A stretch of DNA of 39,259 nucleotides from Anaerolineales bacterium (lineage in GTDB: Bacteria > Chloroflexota > Anaerolineae > Anaerolineales > UBA11579). The notes beneath the pieces are model-generated. The model saw only the letters and a program-made list of their open reading frames with translations. It did not search any database and was not told the origin of the DNA. The DNA lies in assembly GCA_016935415.1 (NCBI GenBank), contig JAFGRA010000330.1, positions 1 to 39,259 of the forward strand, given 5' to 3'. The stretch's first letter is position 1; every line of letters begins with the position of its first letter. This document shows positions 16,425 through 24,539 of this stretch, piece by piece. The position numbers and the translations under genes are program-made.

Positions 16425-16805
16425 GGATCGAGATATTTAGGATTTATTGGATAAATATTATACTAAATATAACCAGAAATCTCCCCTCATTCCCCACCGC
16501 CTACAGTACATTTTTTGATCTAACCTGCCTTTTATCAACACTTGCGAACAAGAAGGCACTATAATAATAAATGTACATTACCACACTTCGCAGCCCGCCC
16601 AACCCAGAACCCACTGCATCATTCCCCATAGCCGCCAGATCATTGAGAAATGCACATCATTTGATCCAGCATTTTATCTTTCGCCGTTCACCACTTGATA
16701 TGTGCAATTCATTTACAAAACATTGACAATCGAAAGAAATTAGTCTATAATTAAAGAAATTAGGCACAAATTATGTACAGATTTTCTACCTAAGTGCAAA
16801 TCTCG
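16425..16805. other. AT-rich divergent intergenic region
   Basis: This 381-base gap separates the lyase (minus) from the 16806 gene (plus). Near the left end the minus strand has TATAAT (16462-16457) without a recognisable -35. The right side holds the perfect promoter and direct repeats described separately. The middle (16470-16700) shows no gene or RNA structure that I can recognise. Confidence 0.6.
16723..16763 (+). promoter_or_regulatory. perfect consensus sigma70 promoter with direct-repeat operator
   Basis: TTGACA (16723-16728), 17 bases, TATAAT (16746-16751) is a 12 of 12 match. The 11-base sequence AAAGAAATTAG occurs at 16733-16743 and again at 16753-16763, exactly 20 bases apart, flanking the -10 box. 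Two helical turns between copies suggests a repressor binding one face of the DNA. Confidence 0.85.
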
Positions 16806-17285
16806 ATGAAAACAATCGTATTTCCTAAAGTTTCTGGGAAAAACCTAAAGCGAGAAAAGCTGGTTTTTCCAAAAGACTTCCCGGCCAAATACAACCTCGT
16901 ATTGATGGCGTTTTACCGGCATCAACAACTGGACATTAACACCTGGCTGCCTTACGCCGAACAACTCGAAGACAAGTTCGTCGATGTGAAATACGTTGAG
17001 CTACCAGTCATTTACAAATTAGGACCGATCAGGCAATTTTTGCTGAATGAAGGCATGCGCGCCGGCATCCCCGATCAAAAAGCCCGGGAAAGAACGATCA
17101 CTCTGTATCTGGACAAAGCACTTTTTTTCAAAAAGCTGGAGATTACTTCCGAAGACGAAATTCAAATCATGCTGGTCACAGCCGAAGGGAAAGTTCTCTG
17201 GCGGGAAACAGGCATATTTTCGAAAGAGAAAGCATCTTCACTTACTGAATTATTGCAAAATGAAAAATTTTTATTAGCGACTTGA
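16806..17285 (+). CDS. thioredoxin-fold-like protein of unknown function
   Basis: The 159-residue protein has a beta-rich core with a segment (YNLVLMAFYRHQQLDINTWL) that resembles the first strand and helix of thioredoxin-like proteins, but there is no CxxC. The stretch RERTITLYLDKALFFKKLEI recalls bacterial relatives of the ATP10 assembly-factor family; this is a weak impression. There is no signal peptide. GTG at 16794 is an alternative start; neither start has a clear ribosome site. It is transcribed from the window's strongest promoter, with a leader of about 48 bases. TspO-like and DegV genes follow, probably in the same operon. Confidence 0.7.
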   Translation: MKTIVFPKVSGKNLKREKLVFPKDFPAKYNLVLMAFYRHQQLDINTWLPYAEQLEDKFVDVKYVELPVIYKLGPIRQFLLNEGMRAGIPDQKARERTITLYLDKALFFKKLEITSEDEIQIMLVTAEGKVLWRETGIFSKEKASSLTELLQNEKFLLAT

Positions 17286-17331
17286 TAACCAAACAATCTG
17301 AATATAAGCGCACAAAAAGAGGAGACATGCA

Positions 17332-18087
17332 ATGAAAAAGATCACAGGAAATCAAATCATCACAATCTTGGCAACTTTACTCACCGTTGTTGTTAATGTA
17401 TTAGCTAATGCCCTGCCTCTAAACGGCCAGGGCACGGGCGAAATCTCGGACCGCTTCGATATATACTTTGTCCCGGCGGGTTATGTATTCTCGATCTGGC
17501 TCCTGATCTACATCGCATTGGGTGCCTACACCATCTACCAGGCTTTACCCGCCCAACGAGATAGCACACTATTCAACAGAATTGCCCCGGCATATTGGGT
17601 CAGCAGCCTGGCCAATTCGATCTGGATCTTCCTATGGCATTACGAATTTTTCCCACTCACACTGGTTCTTATGCTCATCCTTCTGGCGAGCCTGCTTTAT
17701 ATTTACCAGCAATTCCGTACGAGCAGCCTCGACCAGCGCCAAAAGCTATTCGTCAAGCTGCCTTTCAGCATCTATCTGGGCTGGATCTCCGTCGCCACGG
17801 TCGCCAACGCTTCGCAGGTGCTCTTTTACCTGAATTGGGGCGGCTGGGGCATCTCGGCAGCAGTTTGGGCGGTGGTCATGCTGGCAGTTGCCACGGGGTT
17901 GGGACTGTTGATGTTGTGGCGGGAGAATGACATTGCCTACATCCTGGTGCTGGGCTGGGCCTTTGTAGGCATCGCCATCAGCCAGGCGGATACTGCCCTG
18001 GTCGTCAACACCGCCTGGGTCACTGCCGCCCTGCTGGTTTTGGCTGCGATCCTCATTCCCTTGCTACGACGCGGTACAAAAGCATGA
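17332..18087 (+). CDS. TspO/MBR-like tryptophan-rich sensory membrane protein
   Basis: The 251-residue hydrophobic protein has about seven or eight predicted membrane segments and is rich in Trp in its second half. PAGYVFSIWLLIYIALGAY (48-66) corresponds to the TspO signature (P-x-W/Y-x-F-x-x-x-W-x-x-L-Y). It is longer than the five-helix TspO, matching the longer tryptophan-rich sensory protein group. TspO proteins bind porphyrins and related ligands, but the ligand here is unknown. A strong GAGGAG ribosome site precedes ATG. Its TGA overlaps the next ATG (ATGA), so translation is coupled to the DegV gene. Confidence 0.85.
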   Translation: MKKITGNQIITILATLLTVVVNVLANALPLNGQGTGEISDRFDIYFVPAGYVFSIWLLIYIALGAYTIYQALPAQRDSTLFNRIAPAYWVSSLANSIWIFLWHYEFFPLTLVLMLILLASLLYIYQQFRTSSLDQRQKLFVKLPFSIYLGWISVATVANASQVLFYLNWGGWGISAAVWAVVMLAVATGLGLLMLWRENDIAYILVLGWAFVGIAISQADTALVVNTAWVTAALLVLAAILIPLLRRGTKA

Positions 18088-18932
18088 CCATTAAAATCAT
18101 TACCGACTCAACCTGCGACCTGCCTCAAAACGTTATCCAAAAACTGGGTATCATCGTCATTCCGCTCTATATCAACATTGGTGATAGCGGCTACCTGGAC
18201 GGCGTAGAGATCAGCCGCAAAGAATTCTATACAAACTTACCGACCTATCCCGTCCACCCCACTACCGGCACACCGGGCCGCGATGCTTTCCTCCAAGCCT
18301 ATGCCAAACTCACCGCTCAGGGAGCCACTCAAATCCTCTCCATCCACATCTCGGAAAGCTTGAGTGCCACTGTAACCGTGGCCCAAAGCGCAGCCCAGGA
18401 ATTCGACCAAATCCCCGTTCAGGTACGCGATTCCGGCCAGCTCAGTTTAGGCACCGGCTTCCAGGTGGAGTTGGCAGCTCAAATGGCTGCGGAAGGCAAA
18501 ACTATGCCGGAGATCCTGGCCGCGCTGGAAGACATCGCTGCCCGCACCTACGTGACTGCCGTGCTGGACACGCTCGATTACCTGCGCCGCAGCGGCCGCA
18601 TGAACGCCGTCGTGACCGGGATAGGCAGCTTACTGCAACTGAAGCCTATCCTGACCATGCAAAATGGGCAGCCGGGTTCCGAACGCGTGCGCACTGCTGC
18701 CCGAGCGCAAGCTCGCCTGGCCGAAATGCTGGCCGAGCGGCAGCCAATTGAACGCTTTGCGCTGCTGCATACCAACGCTGCCGCAGAAGCCGAGAGCTTT
18801 TATCGGCAAATTGCGGATCGCATCCCGGCTGGCGAAGTGTACTCGATGGACATAACTCCCACGATTGGGGCGCATATTGGACCGGGCGCAGTCGGTTTTG
18901 CCATCATTTCCCAGAAAACGGCTAGAAAGTAA
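18084..18932 (+). CDS. DegV family fatty-acid-binding protein
   Basis: The protein has 282 residues with the DegV start KIITDSTCDLP, the TTGTPGRDAF loop (60-69) and the typical LDTLDYLRRSGRMN segment (about 153-166) and LLQLKPIL. DegV (FakB-type) proteins hold a fatty acid in a deep cavity and, in Firmicutes, present it to the kinase FakA for phospholipid synthesis. No FakA homologue is in the window. It overlaps the TspO-like gene by four bases and precedes a DUF1295 enzyme, consistent with a membrane-lipid theme; that theme is inference. Confidence 0.93.
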   Translation: MTIKIITDSTCDLPQNVIQKLGIIVIPLYINIGDSGYLDGVEISRKEFYTNLPTYPVHPTTGTPGRDAFLQAYAKLTAQGATQILSIHISESLSATVTVAQSAAQEFDQIPVQVRDSGQLSLGTGFQVELAAQMAAEGKTMPEILAALEDIAARTYVTAVLDTLDYLRRSGRMNAVVTGIGSLLQLKPILTMQNGQPGSERVRTAARAQARLAEMLAERQPIERFALLHTNAAAEAESFYRQIADRIPAGEVYSMDITPTIGAHIGPGAVGFAIISQKTARK

Positions 18933-18945
18933 TAAGGAAAAGAAA

Positions 18946-19827
18946 ATGGAAAAGAATAATAATCGTTCGTTGCTTGCCATCCCCATCGTAATTCTGGTTG
19001 CCGCCGGGCTGGCCTTTGCGGGCAGTCAAATGGGTTACCAGGTGTTCGGCATACCTATTTTTGCGTTATCTGTCGCCCTGGCCTTCATCATCCAATGGAT
19101 TGCCTTCATCCCGGCCTTCAGCCTGCAAACCGAAAAGTTCTTCGACCTGACCGGCAGCCTGACCTACATCACCGTGGTCGTGGTGGCCGTGATTGCCACC
19201 CCGGTGGTCGACACACGCGCCCTCCTGCTGCTGGGCATGGTATCGATCTGGGCCATCCGGCTGGGCAGTTTCCTGTTCGCCCGTATCCACGCCGCCGGTG
19301 AAGACCGCCGCTTCCGGGAGATCAAACCCTCCTTTGCGCGCTTCCTGCTGACCTGGACCTTACAGGGTCTGTGGGTTTCATTCTCATTGGCCGCAGCCTT
19401 GGCGGCAATCACGACCACGACCCGGCAACCGTTGGGCTTTTTTGGTGGTTTTGGCTTACTGGTCTGGCTGTTCGGCTTTGGGATCGAGGTGATTGCCGAC
19501 CGCCAAAAAAGCGCCTTCAAGGCCATGCCAGAGAACAAGGACAAATTCATCCAAACCGGTTTGTGGGCCTGGTCGCGCCACCCGAACTACTTTGGTGAAA
19601 TCGTGCTGTGGATCGGCGTTGCCATCGTAACGTTGCCAGTTCTGCAGGGTTGGCAGTGGCTGACACTGATTTCCCCCATCTTCGTCACACTTCTGCTGAC
19701 CCGCATCAGCGGCGTTCCCATGCTGGAAGCGCGCGCCGATGAGAAATGGGGCGGACAACCGGATTATGAAGCATACAAGGCCAACACGCCAGTACTCATC
19801 CCCCGCCCACCGGCGAACAAATCATAA
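18946..19827 (+). CDS. DUF1295 / steroid 5-alpha-reductase-like membrane protein
   Basis: From the ATG at 18946 (AAGGAAAA ribosome site) this is 293 residues with about seven membrane segments. The C-terminal block LWAWSRHPNYFGEIVLWIG and the final EARADEKWGGQPDYEAYK are characteristic of DUF1295, a branch of the isoprenylcysteine methyltransferase / steroid 5-alpha-reductase superfamily. Such enzymes act on lipid-like substrates at the membrane using NADPH or SAM; the substrate is not predictable here. It follows degV by 13 bases, and the next gene starts 10 bases after its stop, so it lies in the middle of an operon. Confidence 0.9.
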   Translation: MEKNNNRSLLAIPIVILVAAGLAFAGSQMGYQVFGIPIFALSVALAFIIQWIAFIPAFSLQTEKFFDLTGSLTYITVVVVAVIATPVVDTRALLLLGMVSIWAIRLGSFLFARIHAAGEDRRFREIKPSFARFLLTWTLQGLWVSFSLAAALAAITTTTRQPLGFFGGFGLLVWLFGFGIEVIADRQKSAFKAMPENKDKFIQTGLWAWSRHPNYFGEIVLWIGVAIVTLPVLQGWQWLTLISPIFVTLLLTRISGVPMLEARADEKWGGQPDYEAYKANTPVLIPRPPANKS

Positions 19828-19837
19828 GGAAAAGCAC

Positions 19838-20182
19838 ATGCAGATGCAAGTTGCAAAAATCATCTCCGCCCTCGGGCTGCTGGCAATGACGGCCGGATTG
19901 ATCTACGGCTTCACTGCCGGAGATTTCGGAGCCGATGGGGCTGAATTGCTCAAGAACCCCTGGGGCATCGTTTCCATGGTCGATCTCTACACCGGCTTTA
20001 TCCTGTTCTCGGCCTGGATCGTATACCGCGAGCAATCGCTGGGGCGCGCCATCGTCTGGGTAGTTTTGATGATGGTGCTGGGCTTCTTCACGGCCAGCTT
20101 GTATACCCTGCTGGCCTTATTTGCCAGCAAAGGCGATTGGGGTACATTCTGGATGGGTGCACGCGCCAGTGAGCAAGATTAA
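19838..20182 (+). CDS. DUF1475-like small membrane protein
   Basis: The protein has 114 residues and three membrane helices (about 5-24, 46-64, 70-92). Its layout, with an ENPWGIVSLVD-type motif (here KNPWGIVSMVDLYTG) between helices 1 and 2, resembles DUF1475/DUF2834-type proteins of unknown function. AAGGA lies seven bases before ATG. The following gene begins with GTG at 20169 inside the last codons of this one, indicating coupling. Confidence 0.75.
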   Translation: MQMQVAKIISALGLLAMTAGLIYGFTAGDFGADGAELLKNPWGIVSMVDLYTGFILFSAWIVYREQSLGRAIVWVVLMMVLGFFTASLYTLLALFASKGDWGTFWMGARASEQD

Positions 20183-20846
20183 AGAACTGCAAGCCGAATT
20201 CCAGGCTGTTTTTGTCGGACGAGGCACGCAGTTGCTGGATTCGTTCCTGCCCTTGCTGATTTTCCTGGCCGCCAATCTGCTGTTTGGAACCAACGTCGCG
20301 CTGTGGGCTGCCTTGGGGGTAGCCACCCTGCTGGCCGCATACCGCATCTTCCAACGCCAGAACCTGGTCTATGCACTTGGCGGTCTGGGTGGGGTTGTGC
20401 TCGCAGCGGTCTTTGTAAAGCTCAACAACTCCGCCGCCGGTTTTTTCCTACCTGGGTTGATCTCCGGCGCGATCACGGTAATCTTGTGTGTGGTCAGCGT
20501 GGCGCTCAATCGGCCAGTAGTAGCCTGGAGCAGTTTCATCGCCCGGCGCTGGCCGCTGAAATGGTATTGGCATCCCAAGGTGCTCCCGGCCTATAATGAA
20601 GTTACCATTATGTGGGCAGTGGCTTTCGCGGCGCGTTTGGCGTTGGAATACTGGCTCTACCAACGCCAGGCAGTGGGCGCGTTGGGCGCTATCAAAATCT
20701 TTCTGGGATGGCCTTACACCATTCTCTTGCTGATCGTCAGCTACCTCTATGGCGTATGGCGTTTGGGCCAATTGCACGGGCCGAGCGTTGAAGAATTCAT
20801 AACCGATCAAGCACCGCCCTGGGAAGGGCAAAAGCGCGGCTTTTGA
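20169..20846 (+). CDS. DUF3159-like membrane protein
   Basis: The 225-residue protein has about six membrane segments. FFLPGLISGAI, NRPVVAW, the Trp in TIMWAVAFAARL and KIFLGWP fit the DUF3159 family, which is common in actinobacteria and Chloroflexota and has no assigned function. I choose GTG at 20169 (VSKIKELQAEF), overlapping the previous gene by 14 bases; an ATG at 20121 would force a 62-base overlap. It is the fifth gene of the 17332-20846 run, all membrane or lipid-associated. Confidence 0.8.
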   Translation: MSKIKELQAEFQAVFVGRGTQLLDSFLPLLIFLAANLLFGTNVALWAALGVATLLAAYRIFQRQNLVYALGGLGGVVLAAVFVKLNNSAAGFFLPGLISGAITVILCVVSVALNRPVVAWSSFIARRWPLKWYWHPKVLPAYNEVTIMWAVAFAARLALEYWLYQRQAVGALGAIKIFLGWPYTILLLIVSYLYGVWRLGQLHGPSVEEFITDQAPPWEGQKRGF

Positions 20847-20880
20847 TACCATCAACCAAATTCAAACAAAGGAGCGAACC

Positions 20881-21309
20881 ATGCGACTTTGGACATTACA
20901 CCCCCAATACTTGGATCGTCAGGGCCTGTTAGCGGTATGGCGTGAGGGATTACTGGCCCAGGCTGTGCTGCGCGGCCAGACCAAAGGCTATAAGAATCAT
21001 CCACAGCTCGACCGCTTCAAAGCCCACTCCGATCCCCAGCAAGCCATTGCCTACTTTCTAGCGGGCGTGCTTCAAGAAGCGCGGGCGCGCGGCTACAACT
21101 TCGACGCCTCCAAGATCAACCCGAACGGCACGGCGCCCCAAATCCAGACCGCGGCCGGGCAGTTGGATTACGAGTTCAGTCACCTGCTGGCTAAATTAGA
21201 AAAACGTAGCCCGGCCGACCACGAAAAGATTGCCAAATTGAAAGCGGTTACCCCTCACCCGCTATTCCAGATCGTACCCGGGGAAATCGAAGACTGGGAA
21301 AGAGTGTAG
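20881..21309 (+). CDS. pyrimidine-dimer DNA glycosylase family protein
   Basis: The 142-residue protein begins MRLWTLHPQYLDRQGL with WREGLLAQAVLRG, the pattern of bacterial members of the T4 endonuclease V (DenV) family, which cut the glycosyl bond at UV-induced cyclobutane dimers. The catalytic Glu probably corresponds to that in WREG. The N-terminal nucleophile of T4 enzyme is a Thr exposed after Met removal; here residue 2 is Arg, so activity is uncertain. YKNHPQLDRF is also conserved in the group. The ribosome site is AAAGGAG. It lies 34 bases after the DUF3159 gene and could be co-transcribed. Confidence 0.8.
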   Translation: MRLWTLHPQYLDRQGLLAVWREGLLAQAVLRGQTKGYKNHPQLDRFKAHSDPQQAIAYFLAGVLQEARARGYNFDASKINPNGTAPQIQTAAGQLDYEFSHLLAKLEKRSPADHEKIAKLKAVTPHPLFQIVPGEIEDWERV

Positions 21310-21338
21310 TCGGTCAACGAAGATACACACCGCGCGCG

Positions 21339-21367
21339 TTGTTACAATACGGGGAAATTGCTATAAT
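21339..21367 (+). promoter_or_regulatory. sigma70-type promoter
   Basis: TTGTTA (21339-21344), 17 bases, TATAAT (21362-21367), positioned about 30 bases upstream of the start at 21403. Confidence 0.6.
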
Positions 21368-21402
21368 AGATACAACTAACCAAATTTAGGATGAGAAATA
21401 CT

Positions 21403-21915
21403 ATGGGTCCTCCTGGACATCTCGCCATCGGATTTGCGATGAAACCTGCCGCACCCAAAGCACCGCTTTGGGTTTTGTTGATTGCCACAGAAGTGCTCGA
21501 TGTTTTATGTTTCGGTTTCGATGCGCTCGGAATCGAAGAATTCGGTATAAGTCAAACGGATATCCACCAGGGAGTCGTCATCCTGAGTCCAGCATCGATC
21601 CCCTGGTCGCACGGGCTTTTTATGAGCGCCGTCTGGTCTTTTATAGCGGCGGCAATTGCTTATCTTATATACAAAGATCGTCGGGCGAGCGCTATTATTG
21701 GATTAGCAATTTTCAGCCATTGGATCCTCGATTTCATCGTTCATCTCCCCGATTTGCCGCTCTTCTTTGCCTGCTCACCATTATTGGGACTTGGCCTGTG
21801 GGGTTCAGGTCCCGGGCTAATACTCTCCGGCATTTTAGAGTTCAGCCTGCTCGCCGGTGGAATCACAATCTATCTGATAAACAGAAAACGAACTTCCGAA
21901 GCGTTGCACCCATAG
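21403..21915 (+). CDS. membrane-bound metal-dependent-hydrolase-like protein
   Basis: From ATG 21403 the protein has 170 residues and about five membrane segments. Conserved-looking polar residues are placed at helix ends: GHLAIG near the N-terminus, IPWSHGLFMS in the middle, and FSHWILDFIVHLPDLP. This His/Asp pattern resembles the YdjM-type membrane-bound metal-dependent hydrolase family, whose activity is poorly defined. The chosen start has AGGATGAG seven bases upstream, whereas the ATG at 21391 would overlap that ribosome site. Its own promoter lies just upstream; the P-loop kinase gene follows four bases after the stop. Confidence 0.7.
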   Translation: MGPPGHLAIGFAMKPAAPKAPLWVLLIATEVLDVLCFGFDALGIEEFGISQTDIHQGVVILSPASIPWSHGLFMSAVWSFIAAAIAYLIYKDRRASAIIGLAIFSHWILDFIVHLPDLPLFFACSPLLGLGLWGSGPGLILSGILEFSLLAGGITIYLINRKRTSEALHP

Positions 21916-21919
21916 TGTA

Positions 21920-22549
21920 ATGGAAACAAATCTGCGCCATGCTCTGACTCACGTTCTATGGATCGGCGGGGCAACTGATTCGGGTAAAACCACGATCGCC
22001 AGGTGTCTCGGTGAGCAATATGGCTTGCAAGTTTATCATTACGACCAGCATGACCAGCCCCAAGTACAGCACCTGGCGCAGTCCAATCCAATCTATCAAG
22101 AATTCCTATCCGGTTCATTGGAAGAGAATTGGGTTAATCCCTCGCCGCAGGAGTTAGTTGAAAGGACGTTACATACTATCCAAGACCGCTTTCCCCTGGC
22201 GGTAGAGGATCTACTGGCGCTCCCCCAAGAACCGCACATCCTGGTAGAAGGCTTTGGCCTCACCCCAGAATTCGTTCACCCTTTGTTGACCAGCCAAAAT
22301 CAGGCTATCTGGCTGATCCCATCACCACGCTTCAAGTTGAATTCGATGTTGCAGCGGGATAAGCCTTCATTTAGAAAGCATGTCAGCGATCCCCAAAAAG
22401 CATATGGGAATTTATACAGGCGGGATATGCAACTGACTAAAATCATCAAGGGACAAGCACAGAAAAGAGGATTGCCCACGATAGAAGTCAATCCATCCAT
22501 ATCGCTAGAGCAAATGGTTACCTGGATAAGTCAGCACTTTGAACTATAA
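21920..22549 (+). CDS. P-loop kinase-like ATPase
   Basis: The 209-residue protein has a Walker A motif GGATDSGKTTIA (17-28) and a candidate Walker B-like segment (HILVEGFGLTP). Two Arg-rich stretches near the C-terminus (RDKPSFRKH, LYRRDMQL) could form a lid. This is the nucleotide-kinase branch of P-loop NTPases, perhaps phosphorylating a small molecule; several Chloroflexota proteins of this type are unnamed. It starts four bases after the preceding gene and has no ribosome site of its own, so translational coupling is likely. Confidence 0.75.
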   Translation: METNLRHALTHVLWIGGATDSGKTTIARCLGEQYGLQVYHYDQHDQPQVQHLAQSNPIYQEFLSGSLEENWVNPSPQELVERTLHTIQDRFPLAVEDLLALPQEPHILVEGFGLTPEFVHPLLTSQNQAIWLIPSPRFKLNSMLQRDKPSFRKHVSDPQKAYGNLYRRDMQLTKIIKGQAQKRGLPTIEVNPSISLEQMVTWISQHFEL

Positions 22550-22623
22550 TTCAAGCTGCAAAAATCTGAGAATGTACGCTCACATTTGGGGCAGAGGCGC
22601 ATTCCAAAAATAGCAGAGGAAAA

Positions 22624-23136
22624 GTGAGAGTTCGGAAAGCAACCATCATTGACAGCGCCGGGCTGGCAAAGGTACAAGTAGACAGCTACCGCATTGCCTA
22701 CGCCGGAATCCTGCCGCAAGATTACCTCGATCTATTCACCTACGCGGAACAAACCCAGGACTGGCGCGAGCTGCTCTCCAACCGGATGGATGACCTGCTG
22801 TATGTGGCCGAAACTGAAGCAGGTGAGATCACCGGATATGCACTGGGGCGGCCGGGCGTCAGTGACATTCCAACATATGATAGCGAATTGGTGGCGCTGC
22901 ATGTGCGGCTGCCCTGCCAGGGCAAGGGCATCGGCCGCCAGCTTTCGCAGACGATAGCAGCCCAACTCAAGGCAAGCGGCTGTACTTCGATGATGCTGTG
23001 GGTGTTGGCACAGAACCAGCGCGCCCGGCAGTTCTACGAAGAATTAGGCGGCGAGCTGCTCGACCAGACCAAGCAAAGCGGAGCTGGTGCCCTTGAGGTT
23101 GCCTACGGCTGGGACGAACTGAACAGCTTAACCTGA
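22624..23136 (+). CDS. GNAT family N-acetyltransferase
   Basis: The 170-residue protein begins at GTG 22624 with a GAGGA ribosome site. It matches GNAT acetyltransferases: the N-terminal VRKATIIDSAGLAKVQVDSYR strand-helix, the acetyl-CoA-binding loop RLPCQGKGIGRQL (about 94-106, R/QxxGxG/A) and WVLAQNQRARQFYEELGGE near the C-terminus. It should transfer acetyl from acetyl-CoA to an amine; the substrate is unknown. It stands between a kinase-like gene and a membrane protein in the same orientation. Confidence 0.93.
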   Translation: MRVRKATIIDSAGLAKVQVDSYRIAYAGILPQDYLDLFTYAEQTQDWRELLSNRMDDLLYVAETEAGEITGYALGRPGVSDIPTYDSELVALHVRLPCQGKGIGRQLSQTIAAQLKASGCTSMMLWVLAQNQRARQFYEELGGELLDQTKQSGAGALEVAYGWDELNSLT

Positions 23137-23185
23137 CTATCAAATTATCCTGGGATGGTTTTACCTGTATTCATGAGGAACAACG

Positions 23186-23806
23186 ATGCGCAAAGCAACT
23201 AAAAATGTAGCCATTGTATTTGGGATTGCTGCCGGAGCAGCAGGGATAGAACATGGCATCTTTGAAATTCTGCAGGGCAACACCCGCCCCGCCGGGCTGA
23301 TGATCGCCTCGATTGGGCTGCCCTGTGTGCCTGAAGAAATCTGGAACGCCTGCGAACCGGCCATGACCGTGCTGCCCAACTTCCTGATCACCGGTATTCT
23401 GGCGGTGATCTTTGGTTTGCTGATCCTGGTCTGGTCAATTGGTTTTATCCAACGCAAGCGCGGCGGGCTAATCATGATGTTACTTTCCATAGCTCTGCTG
23501 CTGTTCGGCGGTGGCCTCTTCCCACCCCTGATCGGCATCATTGGCGGAGCGGCCGGAACGCGCATCCATAAGCCGCTGCCGGATAAACAACCCGGCGGAA
23601 TTTTGCGCCTGGCAGCCAAGCTGTGGCCCTGGCCACTGGTGCTTTTCGCAATATGGGTGTTTGGGCAATTTCCGGTTGGTACCTTATTCAACGATTTCTT
23701 GCAATCGATCATGGGCTTTGGGGTGCTGCTGATTCTCTCCATGATGCCGCTTTCCGTTTATACCGCTTACGCCTACGATCGCCTTACAGCCACAAATTCA
23801 GATTGA
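23186..23806 (+). CDS. membrane protein of unknown function
   Basis: The 206-residue protein has about five or six membrane segments (roughly 10-28, 68-90, 98-120, 150-165, 175-195). The first external loop contains CVPEEIWNACEPAMT with two cysteines. It carries no motif I recognise. A GAGGAAC ribosome site precedes ATG. It is distinct from the adjacent GNAT and VOC proteins and might be an integral membrane regulator. Confidence 0.7.
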   Translation: MRKATKNVAIVFGIAAGAAGIEHGIFEILQGNTRPAGLMIASIGLPCVPEEIWNACEPAMTVLPNFLITGILAVIFGLLILVWSIGFIQRKRGGLIMMLLSIALLLFGGGLFPPLIGIIGGAAGTRIHKPLPDKQPGGILRLAAKLWPWPLVLFAIWVFGQFPVGTLFNDFLQSIMGFGVLLILSMMPLSVYTAYAYDRLTATNSD

Positions 23807-23856
23807 TAACCTCTTTACAAACAACAACCAGCACACCAAAATCTTGCTCGCTTCGA

Positions 23857-23862
23857 TATAAT
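23857..23862 (+). promoter_or_regulatory. -10 box upstream of VOC gene
   Basis: TATAAT lies 40 bases upstream of the ATG at 23903. I see no convincing -35 hexamer at the right distance. Confidence 0.35.
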
Positions 23863-23902
23863 CACATGCAAGTCAAACAGTGAAATACGCTTTGGAGGAA
23901 AT

Positions 23903-24358
23903 ATGTGGTTACGACAAACCCGCCTTTTGGTAAACAATTTCGATGCCTGTTTTCGGTTCTACCGGGACGTATTAGGATTCCTAGTGATATGGGGAGAAGC
24001 AGGCGGCGGATATGCTTCTTTCTCTAACCCAAACGACAATGCTCCTATCCTCGCCCTGTATAAACGCGATCTGATGGCCGAAGTCATTCACACGACAGAC
24101 TTACCGGCCGATGCCGTCTGCCAGGACCGGGTGCTGCTAGCGATTGAAGTTACCGATGTCGATCAGTTTGCGGCCACCCTGGTGGAACGCGGCATAGAAC
24201 TGATTACCGAACCCCACAACCAGCCAGACTGGGGCATCCGCTGCGCGTTCTTGCGCGACCCAGACGGCAACCTGATCGAGATCAACATGGGCCTGACCAG
24301 CGATGAGTGGTCTGACGAGTTGCGAGCGGAGAACGAAAAGTATGGGAGCGCGGTCTAA
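23903..24358 (+). CDS. VOC (glyoxalase/bleomycin-resistance fold) protein
   Basis: The 151-residue protein has the two beta-alpha-beta-beta-beta modules of the vicinal oxygen chelate fold: RLLVNNFDACFRFYRDVLGF in the first and VTDVDQFAATLVERGIEL plus FLRDPDGNLIEIN in the second. The final Glu of LIEIN is the usual metal ligand. Members include glyoxalases, dioxygenases and antibiotic-binding proteins; the substrate cannot be called. A TTTGGAGGAA ribosome site is present. Confidence 0.9.
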   Translation: MWLRQTRLLVNNFDACFRFYRDVLGFLVIWGEAGGGYASFSNPNDNAPILALYKRDLMAEVIHTTDLPADAVCQDRVLLAIEVTDVDQFAATLVERGIELITEPHNQPDWGIRCAFLRDPDGNLIEINMGLTSDEWSDELRAENEKYGSAV

Positions 24359-24442
24359 GCGGTTCATGTTACAATCTCGCCAGCAAGTAAATGCCCGAAG
24401 ATTTCGTCATATAAATCTGCTCACAAGGGCATTGACAAACGG

Positions 24443-24511
24443 AACTGACCGTTTATTGCCTTTGAATATTCTAGGGAAAAATCGTTATCAATTCGCCACA
24501 GACGGTCAGTT
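24443..24511 (+). repeat. AACTGACCGT inverted element, copy C
   Basis: AACTGACCGT (24443-24452) is repeated inverted as ACGGTCAGTT (24502-24511), 10 of 10, around 49 bases that include GAATATTC. It lies in the 181-base gap upstream of the 24540 lipoprotein gene and resembles copies at 12905 and 29548. Confidence 0.5.
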
Positions 24512-24539
24512 ACGCAAATCCTGAAAGCGAGAACCGGCC

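Noticed and set aside
20881-21309. Calling the gene a proven DNA repair enzyme
   Set aside because: Family resemblance is good, but residue 2 is Arg rather than the Thr nucleophile of T4 endonuclease V, so only the family name is given.
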